From contig JAENYO010000003.1 in NCBI GenBank assembly GCA_016841745.1, positions 124,001 through 188,000 of the forward strand: DNA of 64,000 nt, in the 5' to 3' direction. Below, piece after piece: positions 1-8,146 of the stretch. The position numbers and the translations under genes are program-made. The stretch comes from Acetomicrobium hydrogeniformans (GTDB lineage Bacteria > Synergistota > Synergistia > Synergistales > JAFGMB01). The notes below the pieces were generated by a model that was not told where the DNA came from, did not search any database, and saw nothing but the letters and a program-made list of their open reading frames with translations. Positions within the stretch are counted from its first letter, which is position 1. Each line of letters begins with the position of its first letter.

Positions 1-338
1 CTGGAGTTCAGAAGGGGACCCTCAGGCCTCTGGTGGTATGTAGTGAAAACCGCCTGGGTTTCATTCCCGATGTGGAAACCCTTCGGGAGAAGGGGTACAA
101 CTTCATGCAGTATTCCTGCATGGGATTCCTGCTTCCCAAGGGAACACCAGAAAATATCAGGAAGATCCTTGAAGATGCCCTGTATCAGTCCACCATGGCC
201 GAGGATGTTCAGGCCAAGTTCAAGGAACTGTTTGTCACTACAGCCTGGCTGGATGGAGCTTCTTATAAAGCCAGGGTAATGCAGTATTACAAGATATGGG
301 GAGATATTCTGGAAGAACTGGGGCTTAAGAAATACTAG
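1..338 (+). CDS. TctC-family substrate-binding protein of a tripartite tricarboxylate transporter, 3' part only
   Basis: This is the C-terminal part, about 111 residues, of the extracytoplasmic solute-binding protein of a TTT transporter; the gene enters from the left edge and is read from base 3. The stretch GTLRPLVVCSENRLGFIPDV followed by TLREKGYN matches the conserved TctC segment (LR.LAV.S..R...PDVPTL.E.G). The rest is the usual helical C-terminus. The tctB and tctA genes follow on the same strand, so this is the binding component of that system. The substrate, some carboxylate, cannot be told from this fragment. Family assignment is based on motif recognition only. Confidence 0.85.
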   Translation, partial: GVQKGTLRPLVVCSENRLGFIPDVETLREKGYNFMQYSCMGFLLPKGTPENIRKILEDALYQSTMAEDVQAKFKELFVTTAWLDGASYKARVMQYYKIWGDILEELGLKKY

Positions 339-420
339 ATTCAAAGAACAGGAGGGGTCTGCCACATATGGAGACTCCTCCATATATATTCCAGTATATA
401 GAGTAAGTGGGGGGTGTGGA

Positions 421-897
421 ATGAAATTATCCAGGGACAGGATCATATCCATTATCTTCATCCTTTTCGGCCTGATAAATCTGTTCGTATTTATACCAAG
501 GGAAATCCGGGCAACCGGAGCGGGGACCATGTTTCCCCAGTTTCTTACCCTTGTGATCCTAGTCCTGGGAGCTGTCATGTTCATACATACCGGCAGAAAG
601 ATCATGGAAGGGAATCAGGAAAGGGGGCCGGAGAGCGACAGGGAAGGGGTCCAGCACATGCTCCTTCTAATGTTGTTCACCTTCTGTTACATCTTTCTCA
701 TAGATCTGGTGGGTTTTTACATCTTAACCATTATTTTCCTTTTTCTTGCCATGACCGTTCTAGGTATCCAGGGTATGGTCGTGAAAAGCAGCATAGCCCT
801 TTCCATGATAGGCGCGAGCTACGTCATATTCAAGATGTGGCTTGGAGCACCTCTGCCCCTGGGGAGGATACTTGAGATGATCCTTTTCGGAGACTGA
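421..897 (+). CDS. tctB: TctB-family small membrane subunit of a TTT transporter
   Basis: A 158-residue protein with four hydrophobic segments (about residues 8-25, 38-55, 80-100 and 105-140), the size and topology of TctB, the poorly conserved small permease subunit of tripartite tricarboxylate transporters. The N-terminus (MKLSRDRI, then GAGTMFPQFL around residues 36-45) has the family's typical R-x-FP pattern. A purine-rich site (ggggggtgtgga) precedes the ATG. It lies between the binding protein and the large permease TctA, the usual gene order. Assignment rests on context plus topology. Confidence 0.85.
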   Translation: MKLSRDRIISIIFILFGLINLFVFIPREIRATGAGTMFPQFLTLVILVLGAVMFIHTGRKIMEGNQERGPESDREGVQHMLLLMLFTFCYIFLIDLVGFYILTIIFLFLAMTVLGIQGMVVKSSIALSMIGASYVIFKMWLGAPLPLGRILEMILFGD

Positions 898-917
898 GCT
901 GAAAGAGGGTGGAGGGG

Positions 918-2453
918 ATGATAAGTAATTTTTTAACAGGCCTTCAGCTTGCTATAAGTATTCCGAATCTGCTTGGTATAAGCTTCGGTTACTGTATCGG
1001 AGTTATCGTTGGAGCCATACCGGGATTGACGGCCACCATGGCCATTTCTCTTCTGGTGCCAATAACCTACCCTCTTGACCCCATCCTGAGCGTTTCCATG
1101 CTCATGGGCTGCTACGCAGGAGGAGTATACGGGGGTTCCATTTCGGCAATTTTGTTGAATACTCCAGGAGCTCCGGGATCAGCTGCCACCTCCCTGGATG
1201 GCTATCCGCTCTATTTACAGGGAAAAGGTAAAAAGGCACTTGGAATGGCCCTGACGGCTTCAGTTTTTGGAGGTCTTTTCAGTTCATTTGTTCTTCTCTT
1301 TCTTGCTGAACCTGTTGCCATGATAGCCCTGAAATTTGGACCTCCGGAGTTTGCGACCCTCATATTCCTTTCCCTGACCATCATTGCGTCAACTGTAGGA
1401 GATACGGTGATCTCCATACTCAAGGGACTGAATCTTGCCATGTTCGGGATCCTTGTTTCCATGGTTGGCCTGGATCCCATCACTGCAGGCAGGAGATACG
1501 TTTTCGGATTCACAATTCTTGATCGTGGATTACCCCTTATCCCGGTGCTGATAGGTATGCTTGCTCTTTCGGAGATCTTTATTCAGACCGAGCAAAGGCT
1601 TCACCATCTAGATACATCAACCATAACAACCAACGGAATACATGATGATAATCCCGAAAATGTCTGGGTTACGTGGAAAGAGGTCTGGTTTTACCGGGTT
1701 ACTCTGCTTAGATCTTCCCTAATAGGTACTCTCATGGGAGCCCTTCCGGGAATAGGAGCCACCACAGCGGCATTTCTCAGCTATGACCAGGCAAAAAAAT
1801 ACTCTAAAAGGGGAAAGAATTTCGGGAATGGAGAGCTGGAAGGCGTAGCGGCTCCCGAGGCGGGTAATAATGCAGTCTGTGCTGCCGCCCTTATACCTCT
1901 CATCACATTGGGCATTCCGGGAAGTGTTGCAGCGGCGGTCCTGGGGGGAGCTTTCCTCATTCATGGAATGATGCCCGGACCCATGCTCATGGTGGAACAT
2001 CCCGATAAACTCTACGCCCTTTTCATTCTGGTCATACTAAGTAACTTCATAGGCTATTTCCTGGCAAGACCCTTTATAAGGGTGGCCCGAAATGCCGTAA
2101 AGATACGACCGGGCATTCTCTTTCCCCTAATAGTTGTATTCTGTGCTCTTGGAGCCTATGGAATTAATCTGTATATCTTTGACATGAAGCTCATGTTCCT
2201 CTTCGGTATTTTCGGTTACCTGATGAAAAAATACGAATTTAGCGTCGTGCCATTCATTCTTGCCTTTATACTGGGACCCTTTGCCGAAGAGTCATTTCGT
2301 CAATCCATGATCCTCTCCGACGGCAGTTTCCTCATATTCTTCACCCGCCCCATAGCGATTCTCTTCATAATCCTCTCCATATTTTCCCTTCTATGGTCTT
2401 TCCGTAACATTAAGGTGGGAGCGGCCCAGAGAGCAGACAAGTCTGACGATTAG
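918..2453 (+). CDS. tctA: TctA-family large permease subunit of a TTT transporter
   Basis: About 511 residues with ten to twelve membrane spans. It carries the two glycine/proline-rich family signatures: VGAIPGLTATMAISLLVPITYP near the N-terminus and MGALPGIGATTAAFLSYDQAK near residue 280. It is the channel-forming subunit that works with TctB and the periplasmic TctC to import carboxylates using an ion gradient. The ATG at 918 is preceded by gaaagagg and ggagggg; an in-frame GTG at 909 is an alternative that adds three residues. The operon seems to end here, since the next genes are on the other strand. Confidence 0.93.
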   Translation: MISNFLTGLQLAISIPNLLGISFGYCIGVIVGAIPGLTATMAISLLVPITYPLDPILSVSMLMGCYAGGVYGGSISAILLNTPGAPGSAATSLDGYPLYLQGKGKKALGMALTASVFGGLFSSFVLLFLAEPVAMIALKFGPPEFATLIFLSLTIIASTVGDTVISILKGLNLAMFGILVSMVGLDPITAGRRYVFGFTILDRGLPLIPVLIGMLALSEIFIQTEQRLHHLDTSTITTNGIHDDNPENVWVTWKEVWFYRVTLLRSSLIGTLMGALPGIGATTAAFLSYDQAKKYSKRGKNFGNGELEGVAAPEAGNNAVCAAALIPLITLGIPGSVAAAVLGGAFLIHGMMPGPMLMVEHPDKLYALFILVILSNFIGYFLARPFIRVARNAVKIRPGILFPLIVVFCALGAYGINLYIFDMKLMFLFGIFGYLMKKYEFSVVPFILAFILGPFAEESFRQSMILSDGSFLIFFTRPIAILFIILSIFSLLWSFRNIKVGAAQRADKSDD

Positions 2454-2497
2454 TCCATAGTGGTTTGCTATCCGAACAGAACTATCCCAAGGATTCC

Positions 2498-2758
2498 TCA
2501 AGCCGCTATTGGCAGGGCAGAATGTCCTTTAAACATTAACATAATCACCAGGGCGGTCAGTCCGATAATGCCAGTGAGGGGGGATACTATTGGCTTGGGT
2601 AACATCTGGTAAACGACAAGAGCCAGGAGGGCCAGTATCACTGGATGGATTCCCTTAATAATGGCGCCGAAAAGAGGGTGGTCCTTCATATGCATAAAGA
2701 ATATAGCCTGGATAAGCATGAGTACTGCTGATGGAAAGGAGTAGCCCCTGGCAAGGGC
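2498..2758 (-). pseudogene. Deleted copy of a half-size chromate transporter gene
   Basis: The minus strand reads ALARGYSFPSAVLMLIQAIF and then FMHMKDHPLFGAIIKGIHPV, followed by a C-terminal half nearly the same as the intact chrA-like gene at 3001-3525. Against that gene, about 33 residues between GYSLP and LPSTILML are missing in frame, the last 15 or so residues are gone, and there is no proper N-terminus. An ATG inside the remnant (2719) could still start a 73-residue peptide, but it would lack the first half of the domain. It is best read as a decayed tandem duplicate. No ribosome-binding site is convincing. Confidence 0.75.
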
Positions 2759-2894
2759 GGAGCAATCCGAAGCCAGACTTCCAGGATCTTCACCGAAGAC
2801 GAATACCGAAACATCATCGATTCTATCCCGTAGAAACCAGCAGGCAGAAATTCTTCGTAAAATGCTGGTCAGTTCTTGAAATATACATAAAAGA

Positions 2895-2926
2895 AAGGCT
2901 ATTTCAGAAACTTCTGAAATAGCCTT
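2895..2926 (-). terminator. Hairpin downstream of the chromate transporter gene
   Basis: A perfect 15-bp inverted repeat (aaggctatttcagaa and its complement) with a 2-base loop. Read on the minus strand, it is followed by a T-rich tract (CTTTCTTTTATG). It sits about 75 bp behind the stop of the minus-strand chrA-like gene, separating it from the deleted copy. This is a plausible intrinsic terminator. Confidence 0.65.
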
Positions 2927-3000
2927 ATGATTGACTGAAGAAGAGGAAACTACCTTACACGGCTGTCAAAATATTTCTGGTATTCTCCGGATGTTTATGT

Positions 3001-3525
3001 TTATCTGAAGAAAAGTGTTCCAAGAACTCCTCCTGCAACAATTAGAAAAGCAGGATGTATCCTGAAGAATATCATTATGGCCAGTGATCCCAGGGCGATC
3101 AAGCCCGTCATGGGAGATACGATGGATTTTGGGAACATCTGGTAAACAACAAGAGCCAGGAGGGCTAGGATCACCGGACGGATCCCCTTCATCATGGCAC
3201 CGAAAAGAGGGTGGTCCTTCATATGCATGAAAAATATTACCAGTACCAGCATGAGAATTGTTGAGGGGAGAACTATTCCCACAAGGGCAGAAAGGGCACC
3301 CTTGATTCCCGAGATCTTGTAGCCTATCGCTGCCGCCATCTTCGTGGCGATAGGTCCGGGCAGGGAATAACCCATAGCCAGGGTGTCCATGAACTCGGTC
3401 AGTGACATCCAACCCGCATTCTCAACCACTTCTATCTGAACCAGAGGGATCATGGCGGGACCTCCTCCATAAGCCAGTATTCCCACTTTCGCAAAAACGT
3501 AAAAAAGTTTTAAGAGAATTGCCAT
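3001..3525 (-). CDS. Half-size chromate transporter (ChrA family)
   Basis: A 174-residue membrane protein made of one chromate-transporter domain. The N-terminal segment VFAKVGILAYGGGPAMIPLV is the family hallmark (KIG...FGGG...I), and GYSLPGPIATKMAAAIGY is the second conserved block (Q.LPGP...). Short ChrA proteins normally work as pairs of half-size subunits. Here the second partner is missing; only a deleted copy of the same half lies downstream (2498-2758). The start at MAILLK (3525) is preferred because gggggt lies about 9 bases upstream; a start five codons earlier is possible. Function as a chromate or anion carrier is inferred from the family. Confidence 0.85.
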   Translation of the reverse strand: MAILLKLFYVFAKVGILAYGGGPAMIPLVQIEVVENAGWMSLTEFMDTLAMGYSLPGPIATKMAAAIGYKISGIKGALSALVGIVLPSTILMLVLVIFFMHMKDHPLFGAMMKGIRPVILALLALVVYQMFPKSIVSPMTGLIALGSLAIMIFFRIHPAFLIVAGGVLGTLFFR

Positions 3526-3649
3526 TACCCATACCCCCATGTAATTGATCAGCGAGATCTATTCAGAATGTCAACAGGACCAATTATACCCCCGCCATTT
3601 GGGATCGCGGGTTCATTTCTCAGTACCCTCTGGTTTTCATGTTCTTATC

Positions 3650-3675
3650 GTGAAAAATCGAGTCTGATTTTTCAC
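3650..3675. repeat. GTGAAAAAT hairpin repeat, copy 1
   Basis: GTGAAAAATC, a 6-base loop and GATTTTTCAC form a perfect 10-bp stem. The same hairpin with compensating or neighbouring changes recurs at 14550-14576, 19771-19797, 23395-23421 and, degraded, at 18268-18296. About 40 bp further on, this copy is followed by ccttgcgtccgtggcgtc and tttgcggttgaga, a member of the dispersed 'tttgcg...gcggt' repeat family. The 208-bp gap between the genes at 3525 and 3749 holds little else. Confidence 0.6.
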
Positions 3676-3748
3676 AGTTATACAGGTATTGAAGGGTTCC
3701 TTGCGTCCGTGGCGTCTTTGCGGTTGAGATATTTCTTCTGGTCCTTCC

Positions 3749-4144
3749 TCACTTCAAAATCTGTACCAGCCTTGGGAAAATAGCTATCCCCACCAGGAAA
3801 AGTCCCCAGAGCCTTCCCTCCATTATGTTGTAGTCGGCCAGCAGATGCTCCCAGGAATGACCTATAACGTAGTGTCCAAAGACAAATTCGAAGCAGATGG
3901 TCATGCCAAGCCAGGTTAATCCAAGGATCCAGGCTTTTCCAGGCGGAATTTCAGAAAGGGTAGGGCCCAGAAGAAAATATATAAGCAGAAAAACCATACC
4001 AAGAACAGCAATGGTTCCAACCTGGTGTGCCCTCAGGGAACCCAGCGCGGGAGTAAGGAATTTCTCTCTCAGAATACCCGAAGTTATTGCCACAATGGCA
4101 AAGAGCAGCCACATAAATAAACCTTTAACAAAAAGACCGTTCAT
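3749..4144 (-). CDS. Small integral membrane protein of unknown function
   Basis: A 131-residue protein with four predicted membrane helices (about residues 8-25, 42-60, 72-95 and 112-128) and few charged residues outside them. I do not recognise a family. Conserved-looking features are the motif REKFLTPALGSLRAHQVGT after the first helix and a histidine-rich loop, FGHYVIGHSWEHL, near residues 88-100. An aaaggagag site stands before the ATG, about 11 bases upstream. It lies between the chromate transporter and the stomatin gene on the same strand, with a terminator before it, so it is probably transcribed alone. Confidence 0.65.
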   Translation of the reverse strand: MNGLFVKGLFMWLLFAIVAITSGILREKFLTPALGSLRAHQVGTIAVLGMVFLLIYFLLGPTLSEIPPGKAWILGLTWLGMTICFEFVFGHYVIGHSWEHLLADYNIMEGRLWGLFLVGIAIFPRLVQILK

Positions 4145-4279
4145 GCACTTTATTCTCTCCTTTAAAAAAACAACCTTTCCAATTATATCAATGTTATTTG
4201 TATCACCCTATATGGTCCTGAATTTCTTAAGAGGCGAAGGGAAAGGTGTAAAAACCATTCTTTCCTGGTTTTTTATAAC

Positions 4280-4310
4280 AAAAAGCCCCTTTCTCCAGGA
4301 AGAAAGGGGC
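4280..4310 (-). terminator. Intrinsic terminator of the nfeD-qmcA operon
   Basis: The inverted repeat gcccctttct / agaaaggggc (10 bp, 6-base loop, 4285-4310) is followed on the minus strand by a T5 tract (complement of 4280-4284). It lies 20 bp beyond the stop codon of the stomatin-like gene. Confidence 0.85.
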
Positions 4311-4329
4311 ATGACTATCGCGAAAAAAA

Positions 4330-5346
4330 TTATTCAGCAGTTCCTTTGCCTGTGCCACCGAGAATATTTTTCAGAGCATCTCCTCCCGGCAGATCCTTCA
4401 GCACTCCCAGGGAGCCTAGAATGGCCGTAGCCTCGTATGGCATGTAAACTGTCTTAGCCCTGTCTCCTTCGGTCATGGATTTCAATGTCTCCAGGTACTT
4501 GAAGGCTATGAGATAGGTAGATGGATCCCCATTGGCTTCCTTCACAGCAGAGGATATCAGTTTTATGGCCTCAGCTTCGGCCTGAGATTCTCTGACCCTT
4601 GCCTGGGCAATACCGTCAGCCCGGAGTATCCTTGCCTGTTTTTCACCCTCTGCCTGGTTGATCTCCGACTGCCTGAAACCCTCTGCCTTGAGAATAGCAG
4701 CGCTCTTTTCTCCTTCTGCTACCAGAACCAGGGCCCGTCTATCTCTTTCGGCCCTCATTTCCTTCTGCATGGCTTCCCTTATTTCCTCGGGAGGATTAAT
4801 GTCCTGGATCTCCACCCTGTTAACCTTTACACCCCACTTGTCGGTAGCTTCGTCCAATACCTTGCAGAGCCGGGCATTGATATCCTCCCTCGAAGAGAGG
4901 GTCTCATCCAGGGTTTTTTCTCCGATCACGTTCCGGAGAGTTGTCTGGGTAAGTTTTTCGATGGCCTCCGGAAGGTTGGTGATTTCGTAAACGGCCCTGA
5001 AGGGGTCAGTTATCTGAAAGTAGAGGAGTCCGTTTATTTCCAGGACGACGTTATCCCTGGTGATAACGTTCTGCCGGGGGAAATCATAAACTGTCTCCCT
5101 CATATCTATTGTTTTCAGAGGTTTCTGAACGGCATATTTCCCCTGGGGACCTTCCAGGGTGTATTTCCAGACAAAAAGCTTTCGTCTGTCGATTAAGGGG
5201 ATGGTAAAGTTGATCCCGGCGCCCAGGGTCCGGTGATATTTCCCAAGCCTTTCTACCACCATGGTCTCACTCTGGGAGACCATGACAATACCCTTTGCAA
5301 CAAAAACTACCACGAAAATGACAAGGGCCATAATTATTTGGAACAA
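4330..5346 (-). CDS. qmcA: SPFH/Band 7 membrane protease-associated protein (stomatin/QmcA type)
   Basis: A 338-residue protein with an N-terminal membrane anchor (residues 2-22) and an SPFH/Band 7 domain (about 25-200) containing the family motifs VVERLGKYHRTLGAGINFTI and DINPPEEIREAMQKEMRAERDRR. An alanine- and glutamate-rich coiled-coil follows (about 195-260). It probably forms large ring assemblies in the membrane together with the NfeD protein encoded 33 bp upstream, a very common gene pair. The start is a TTG at 5346, 8 bases behind a perfect aaggagg; no ATG is as well placed. A terminator follows at 4280-4310. Confidence 0.92.
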   Translation of the reverse strand: MFQIIMALVIFVVVFVAKGIVMVSQSETMVVERLGKYHRTLGAGINFTIPLIDRRKLFVWKYTLEGPQGKYAVQKPLKTIDMRETVYDFPRQNVITRDNVVLEINGLLYFQITDPFRAVYEITNLPEAIEKLTQTTLRNVIGEKTLDETLSSREDINARLCKVLDEATDKWGVKVNRVEIQDINPPEEIREAMQKEMRAERDRRALVLVAEGEKSAAILKAEGFRQSEINQAEGEKQARILRADGIAQARVRESQAEAEAIKLISSAVKEANGDPSTYLIAFKYLETLKSMTEGDRAKTVYMPYEATAILGSLGVLKDLPGGDALKNILGGTGKGTAE

Positions 5347-5379
5347 AAGAAAAACCTCCTTAAATTTATAACTGGCATT

Positions 5380-5835
5380 CTATTCAGCGGTACCAGGCCG
5401 CACAAATACTCTTGTTCCTTCAATTCTTTCGATAACCACCTTTTCGCCTTCTTCGACAGCTTCTCCGGTAACTGAAACAGCTCTCCAGCGGTCACCGGCC
5501 AGCTTCACGTAACCTTCCTCCTTATCTGGATCTATCCGTACAGAAACGATAACCGTTTTGCCTACCATGGCATCCACATTGCTTTCAACCTTCTTAGAAC
5601 CGCTGCTCAACATCTTGAGCACCAGGGGACGAATAAGATATCCAGTCGCCGCAGAGACAAGTGCAAAAACAGTAAGCTGAGCCTTAATACCTATACCCAT
5701 AAAGGTTAGAAGTCCTGCAGCAATGGCACCAACACCAAAACATGCCACCACGAAACCCGGAGTGAATATCTCCCATACAAAAAGAAGGATCCCTGCTATG
5801 ACCCACATGTGCCAGACCTGTAAGAATTCAAACAT
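5380..5835 (-). CDS. NfeD-family membrane protein, short form
   Basis: About 151 residues. Three or four membrane helices occupy the first 80 residues (WHMWVIAGILLFVWEIFTPG is the typical opening), and a C-terminal OB-fold domain follows (about residues 90-151: GKTVIVSVRIDP, GYVKLAGDRWRA). This is the short NfeD class without the ClpP-like protease. It lies directly upstream of the stomatin-like gene on the same strand, and the two products are expected to act together in membrane organisation. The second ATG (5835) is chosen because it lies 7-8 bases behind gggaggt; the first ATG (5841) would abut that site. Confidence 0.88.
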   Translation of the reverse strand: MFEFLQVWHMWVIAGILLFVWEIFTPGFVVACFGVGAIAAGLLTFMGIGIKAQLTVFALVSAATGYLIRPLVLKMLSSGSKKVESNVDAMVGKTVIVSVRIDPDKEEGYVKLAGDRWRAVSVTGEAVEEGEKVVIERIEGTRVFVRPGTAE

Positions 5836-6200
5836 GGACATACCTCCCTGTCTTGATCCTGTTTTTCAGATAATCAAGATTACCCTCTGGTTAACCTGAT
5901 GACAAGGGTAATATGCGCAATTTCCCTATTCTTTATCAATATACCTGATATTACTATATGTTGGACCATTTACGCACTGAAAGTCCACAATACAATGGTA
6001 TTTTCAGTGGGTTATGATATATTTAATGTTTCCATAATATTTGAGATTTCATACTCTAAATTTGCTTTTTTCTTTCAGGTATTCATTGGTGCTCTCCGTT
6101 CTGAACAGGTTTTAACGTTTTTTCGGTTTTCTTTTACGGTGAAGATATCCCTGGTTCTGTTTTTCACTAGAAACTGTTATTCCAAGACCTGACCCTATTC

Positions 6201-6233
6201 AGCAACAGAGGGAAAATACTTCCCTCTATTGCT
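6201..6233 (-). terminator. Hairpin downstream of the first TRAP operon
   Basis: The inverted repeat agcaacagagggaa / ttccctctattgct has one mismatch and a 5-base loop and lies directly after the dctM stop on the minus strand. No T-tract follows, so it may be a 3'-end stabiliser and not a classical terminator. The 5842-6238 gap also contains 'caagacctgaccct' (6184-6195), a relative of the dispersed CTGACCCC motif. Otherwise I see only AT-rich sequence. Confidence 0.5.
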
Positions 6234-6238
6234 ATTTG

Positions 6239-7531
6239 TTAATAACCCCCGGCCCCCCCGAAGAGATTCGGTAAAAACATTATTATCTGGGGAACATAGG
6301 TAACTATAAAAAGGTCAGCGATAAGTATAACCAGGTACGGAAACATGGCTTTTGCTATCCGGTCTATGGATATCCTTGTAACGGCGCTGACCACGAAGAG
6401 ATCAAGCCCGACCGGAGGAGTGATGTTTCCTATGGCCAGGTTGACTATCATCAGTACTCCGAAAAATACGGGGTCAATACCGAACTTCAGAGCTACGGGA
6501 AGCATTATGGGAGCGACGATTATCGTGGCTGCAGATGGATTTACCATGGTTCCGAGGATGAGAAGAAGAATGTTCATGAGGAAGAGGAACACATATTTAT
6601 TGGGTGCAATGGAAGTTACAAAAGCTGCTATCTGCTGAGGGATTTCTGCATTGGTCAGGATCCATCCGAAGATCTTTGCCGCAGCTATGATAAACATGAT
6701 GACGGTTGTACTGTAAACGGCCTTGGCTATGATATCAGGCAGGTCCTTAAGGTGCAGTTCCCTGTAAACGAAAAATCCGATGACCAGACCATATACCGAA
6801 GCCACTGCAGCAGCCTCCGTGGGAGTGAATATGCCTCCATAGATACCGCCGATAATGATTACCGGGGTAAGAAGGGCCCAGAAACTGTCAATAAATGCCT
6901 TGAATACATTTTTCAGACTGAAGGTGCCTTCTCCGCCCCAGCCCCTCTTGCCGCAGATAAAGTAACTCAGCACACACATGGAAACTCCCATTAAGATTCC
7001 CGGACCGAACCCTCCAAGGAACAGATCTCCAATGGAAACTCCCGCTATCACTCCGTAAACCACCAGGGTGATACTCGGGGGAATTATTATGCCCACCATT
7101 CCTCCTGCTGCTACCACACCCGCAGTGAATTCCCGGTCATATCCCTTTTCTTCCATGGAATCTATCATTATGGCTCCGATGGCAGCAGTTGTTGCAGCGG
7201 AGGAACCGGAAATGGCACCAAAGAACATTCCCGAAACGGCAACCACCTGAGCCAGGCCTCCCTTAAAAGGGCCAACCAGGGAGTATGCGAAATTGATGAG
7301 CCGTCTTGTTACTCCCCCGTATGACATGAATGCTCCGGCCAGCATGAAAAAGGGTATGGCCAGGAAAGAAAAGGAGTCCACAGCAGCATACATGTGCTGT
7401 GCAACAAGTACGATGGGAAGGTCCAGGTTGAACACGATAAGATAGGCTGAAGACAGGCCGAGTGAATAGGCTATGGGAACACCAACAGCGATAAGAGCAA
7501 AAAATAAGCCAAAGAAAAGGGCATATTCCAT
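6239..7531 (-). CDS. dctM: TRAP transporter large permease DctM
   Basis: 430 residues with about twelve membrane helices. It shows the DctM/SiaM features: the N-terminal FALIAVGVPIAYSLG, the GAISGSSAATTAAIGAIMI block near residue 110 and GIIIPPSITLVVYG near 150. The second inverted repeat carries TPTEAAAVASVYGL near 235 and NLAIGNITPPVGLDLFV near 370. It is the ion-coupled transport subunit that works with DctQ and the periplasmic DctP. Its ATG overlaps the dctQ stop (TGATG), so the two are translationally coupled. The substrate is not evident; a CitA/DcuS-type sensor next door suggests a small carboxylate. Confidence 0.95.
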   Translation of the reverse strand: MEYALFFGLFFALIAVGVPIAYSLGLSSAYLIVFNLDLPIVLVAQHMYAAVDSFSFLAIPFFMLAGAFMSYGGVTRRLINFAYSLVGPFKGGLAQVVAVSGMFFGAISGSSAATTAAIGAIMIDSMEEKGYDREFTAGVVAAGGMVGIIIPPSITLVVYGVIAGVSIGDLFLGGFGPGILMGVSMCVLSYFICGKRGWGGEGTFSLKNVFKAFIDSFWALLTPVIIIGGIYGGIFTPTEAAAVASVYGLVIGFFVYRELHLKDLPDIIAKAVYSTTVIMFIIAAAKIFGWILTNAEIPQQIAAFVTSIAPNKYVFLFLMNILLLILGTMVNPSAATIIVAPIMLPVALKFGIDPVFFGVLMIVNLAIGNITPPVGLDLFVVSAVTRISIDRIAKAMFPYLVILIADLFIVTYVPQIIMFLPNLFGGAGGY

Positions 7532-8040
7532 CAGGCCTTCTCCCCTTCCTTCTCTTCAGTAAATATCTTCACGAAATTGATCGTATGATGAACCAGCATG
7601 ATGCTGGCACCTATTGGGATCGCCCAGTAAACGTATCCCATGGGTATGCCGAGGGTGGGGCTCGAATACATGTTCATCATGCGGGAAAGGGTTAGCCCCC
7701 CTGCCAGGACTATGCCGATGAAAACAAAGCCTGCCCCTCCGATAAATATCTCAAGGATCTTGCCGCTGAATTTCCTTTCAAGTTTGGACGAAAGGAAACC
7801 AACAGCAACATGTCCCTTATCTTTTATGATTATTGCGGCTCCCAGGAATACCACCCAGACGAAGAGAAATCTGGAAACCTCCTCCGAGAAAGCGATGGAA
7901 TTATGAAAGACGTACCTTCCAACCACGTTGGCGAAGGTAAGAAAAAGCATAAAAGTCATTGCTATTATGGATAACCAGTGAATAGATCTGTCCACGAGAC
8001 CCAGAATATAACTCCCGATCTTCAGAATTGGATTTTTCAT
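7531..8040 (-). CDS. dctQ: TRAP transporter small permease DctQ
   Basis: 169 residues with four membrane helices and the DctQ signature around residues 38-60 (FANVVGRYVFHNSIAFSEE), followed by the WVVFLGAAIIIKDKGHVAV block. This subunit links the binding protein to DctM. An aaagaggc site precedes the ATG. It is separated from dctP by about 106 bp that contain a stem-loop (8086-8116), and it overlaps dctM. Confidence 0.93.
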   Translation of the reverse strand: MKNPILKIGSYILGLVDRSIHWLSIIAMTFMLFLTFANVVGRYVFHNSIAFSEEVSRFLFVWVVFLGAAIIIKDKGHVAVGFLSSKLERKFSGKILEIFIGGAGFVFIGIVLAGGLTLSRMMNMYSSPTLGIPMGYVYWAIPIGASIMLVHHTINFVKIFTEEKEGEKA

Positions 8041-8085
8041 TTCTTAAGCCTCTTTCCTTGTCCATGCATTCGAATGTGTAGAAAG

Positions 8086-8116
8086 GAAGGGCCCTGAAAA
8101 GAGTCCAAGGCCCTTC
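8086..8116 (-). promoter_or_regulatory. Stem-loop between dctP and dctQ
   Basis: GAAGGGCC and GGCCCTTC form an 8-bp perfect stem with a 15-base loop, about 30 bp after the dctP stop. No T-tract follows in the direction of transcription. In binding-protein operons such hairpins typically protect the upstream mRNA, so that the binding protein is made in excess over the permease. A comparable stem-loop lies between dctP and dctQ of the TRAP system at 54.6-57.6 kb. Confidence 0.5.
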
Positions 8117-8146
8117 TGAAGAAAGTTCCTGAATGTGTTCCGTAAC

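Noticed and set aside
2731-2922. 63-codon plus-strand frame and an overlapping frame reading RIFTEDEYRNIIDSIP
   Set aside because: No ribosome-binding site, overlaps the deleted chromate transporter copy and a hairpin; too short to tell a remnant from chance.
4998-5010. GGGGTCAG match within the stomatin-like gene
   Set aside because: It lies inside a conserved coding region and lacks the flanking bases of the intergenic motif; coincidence.
5899-6192. 97-codon plus-strand frame upstream of the first TRAP operon
   Set aside because: Phenylalanine/isoleucine-rich composition expected from AT-rich noncoding DNA, no ribosome site, no recognisable domain.
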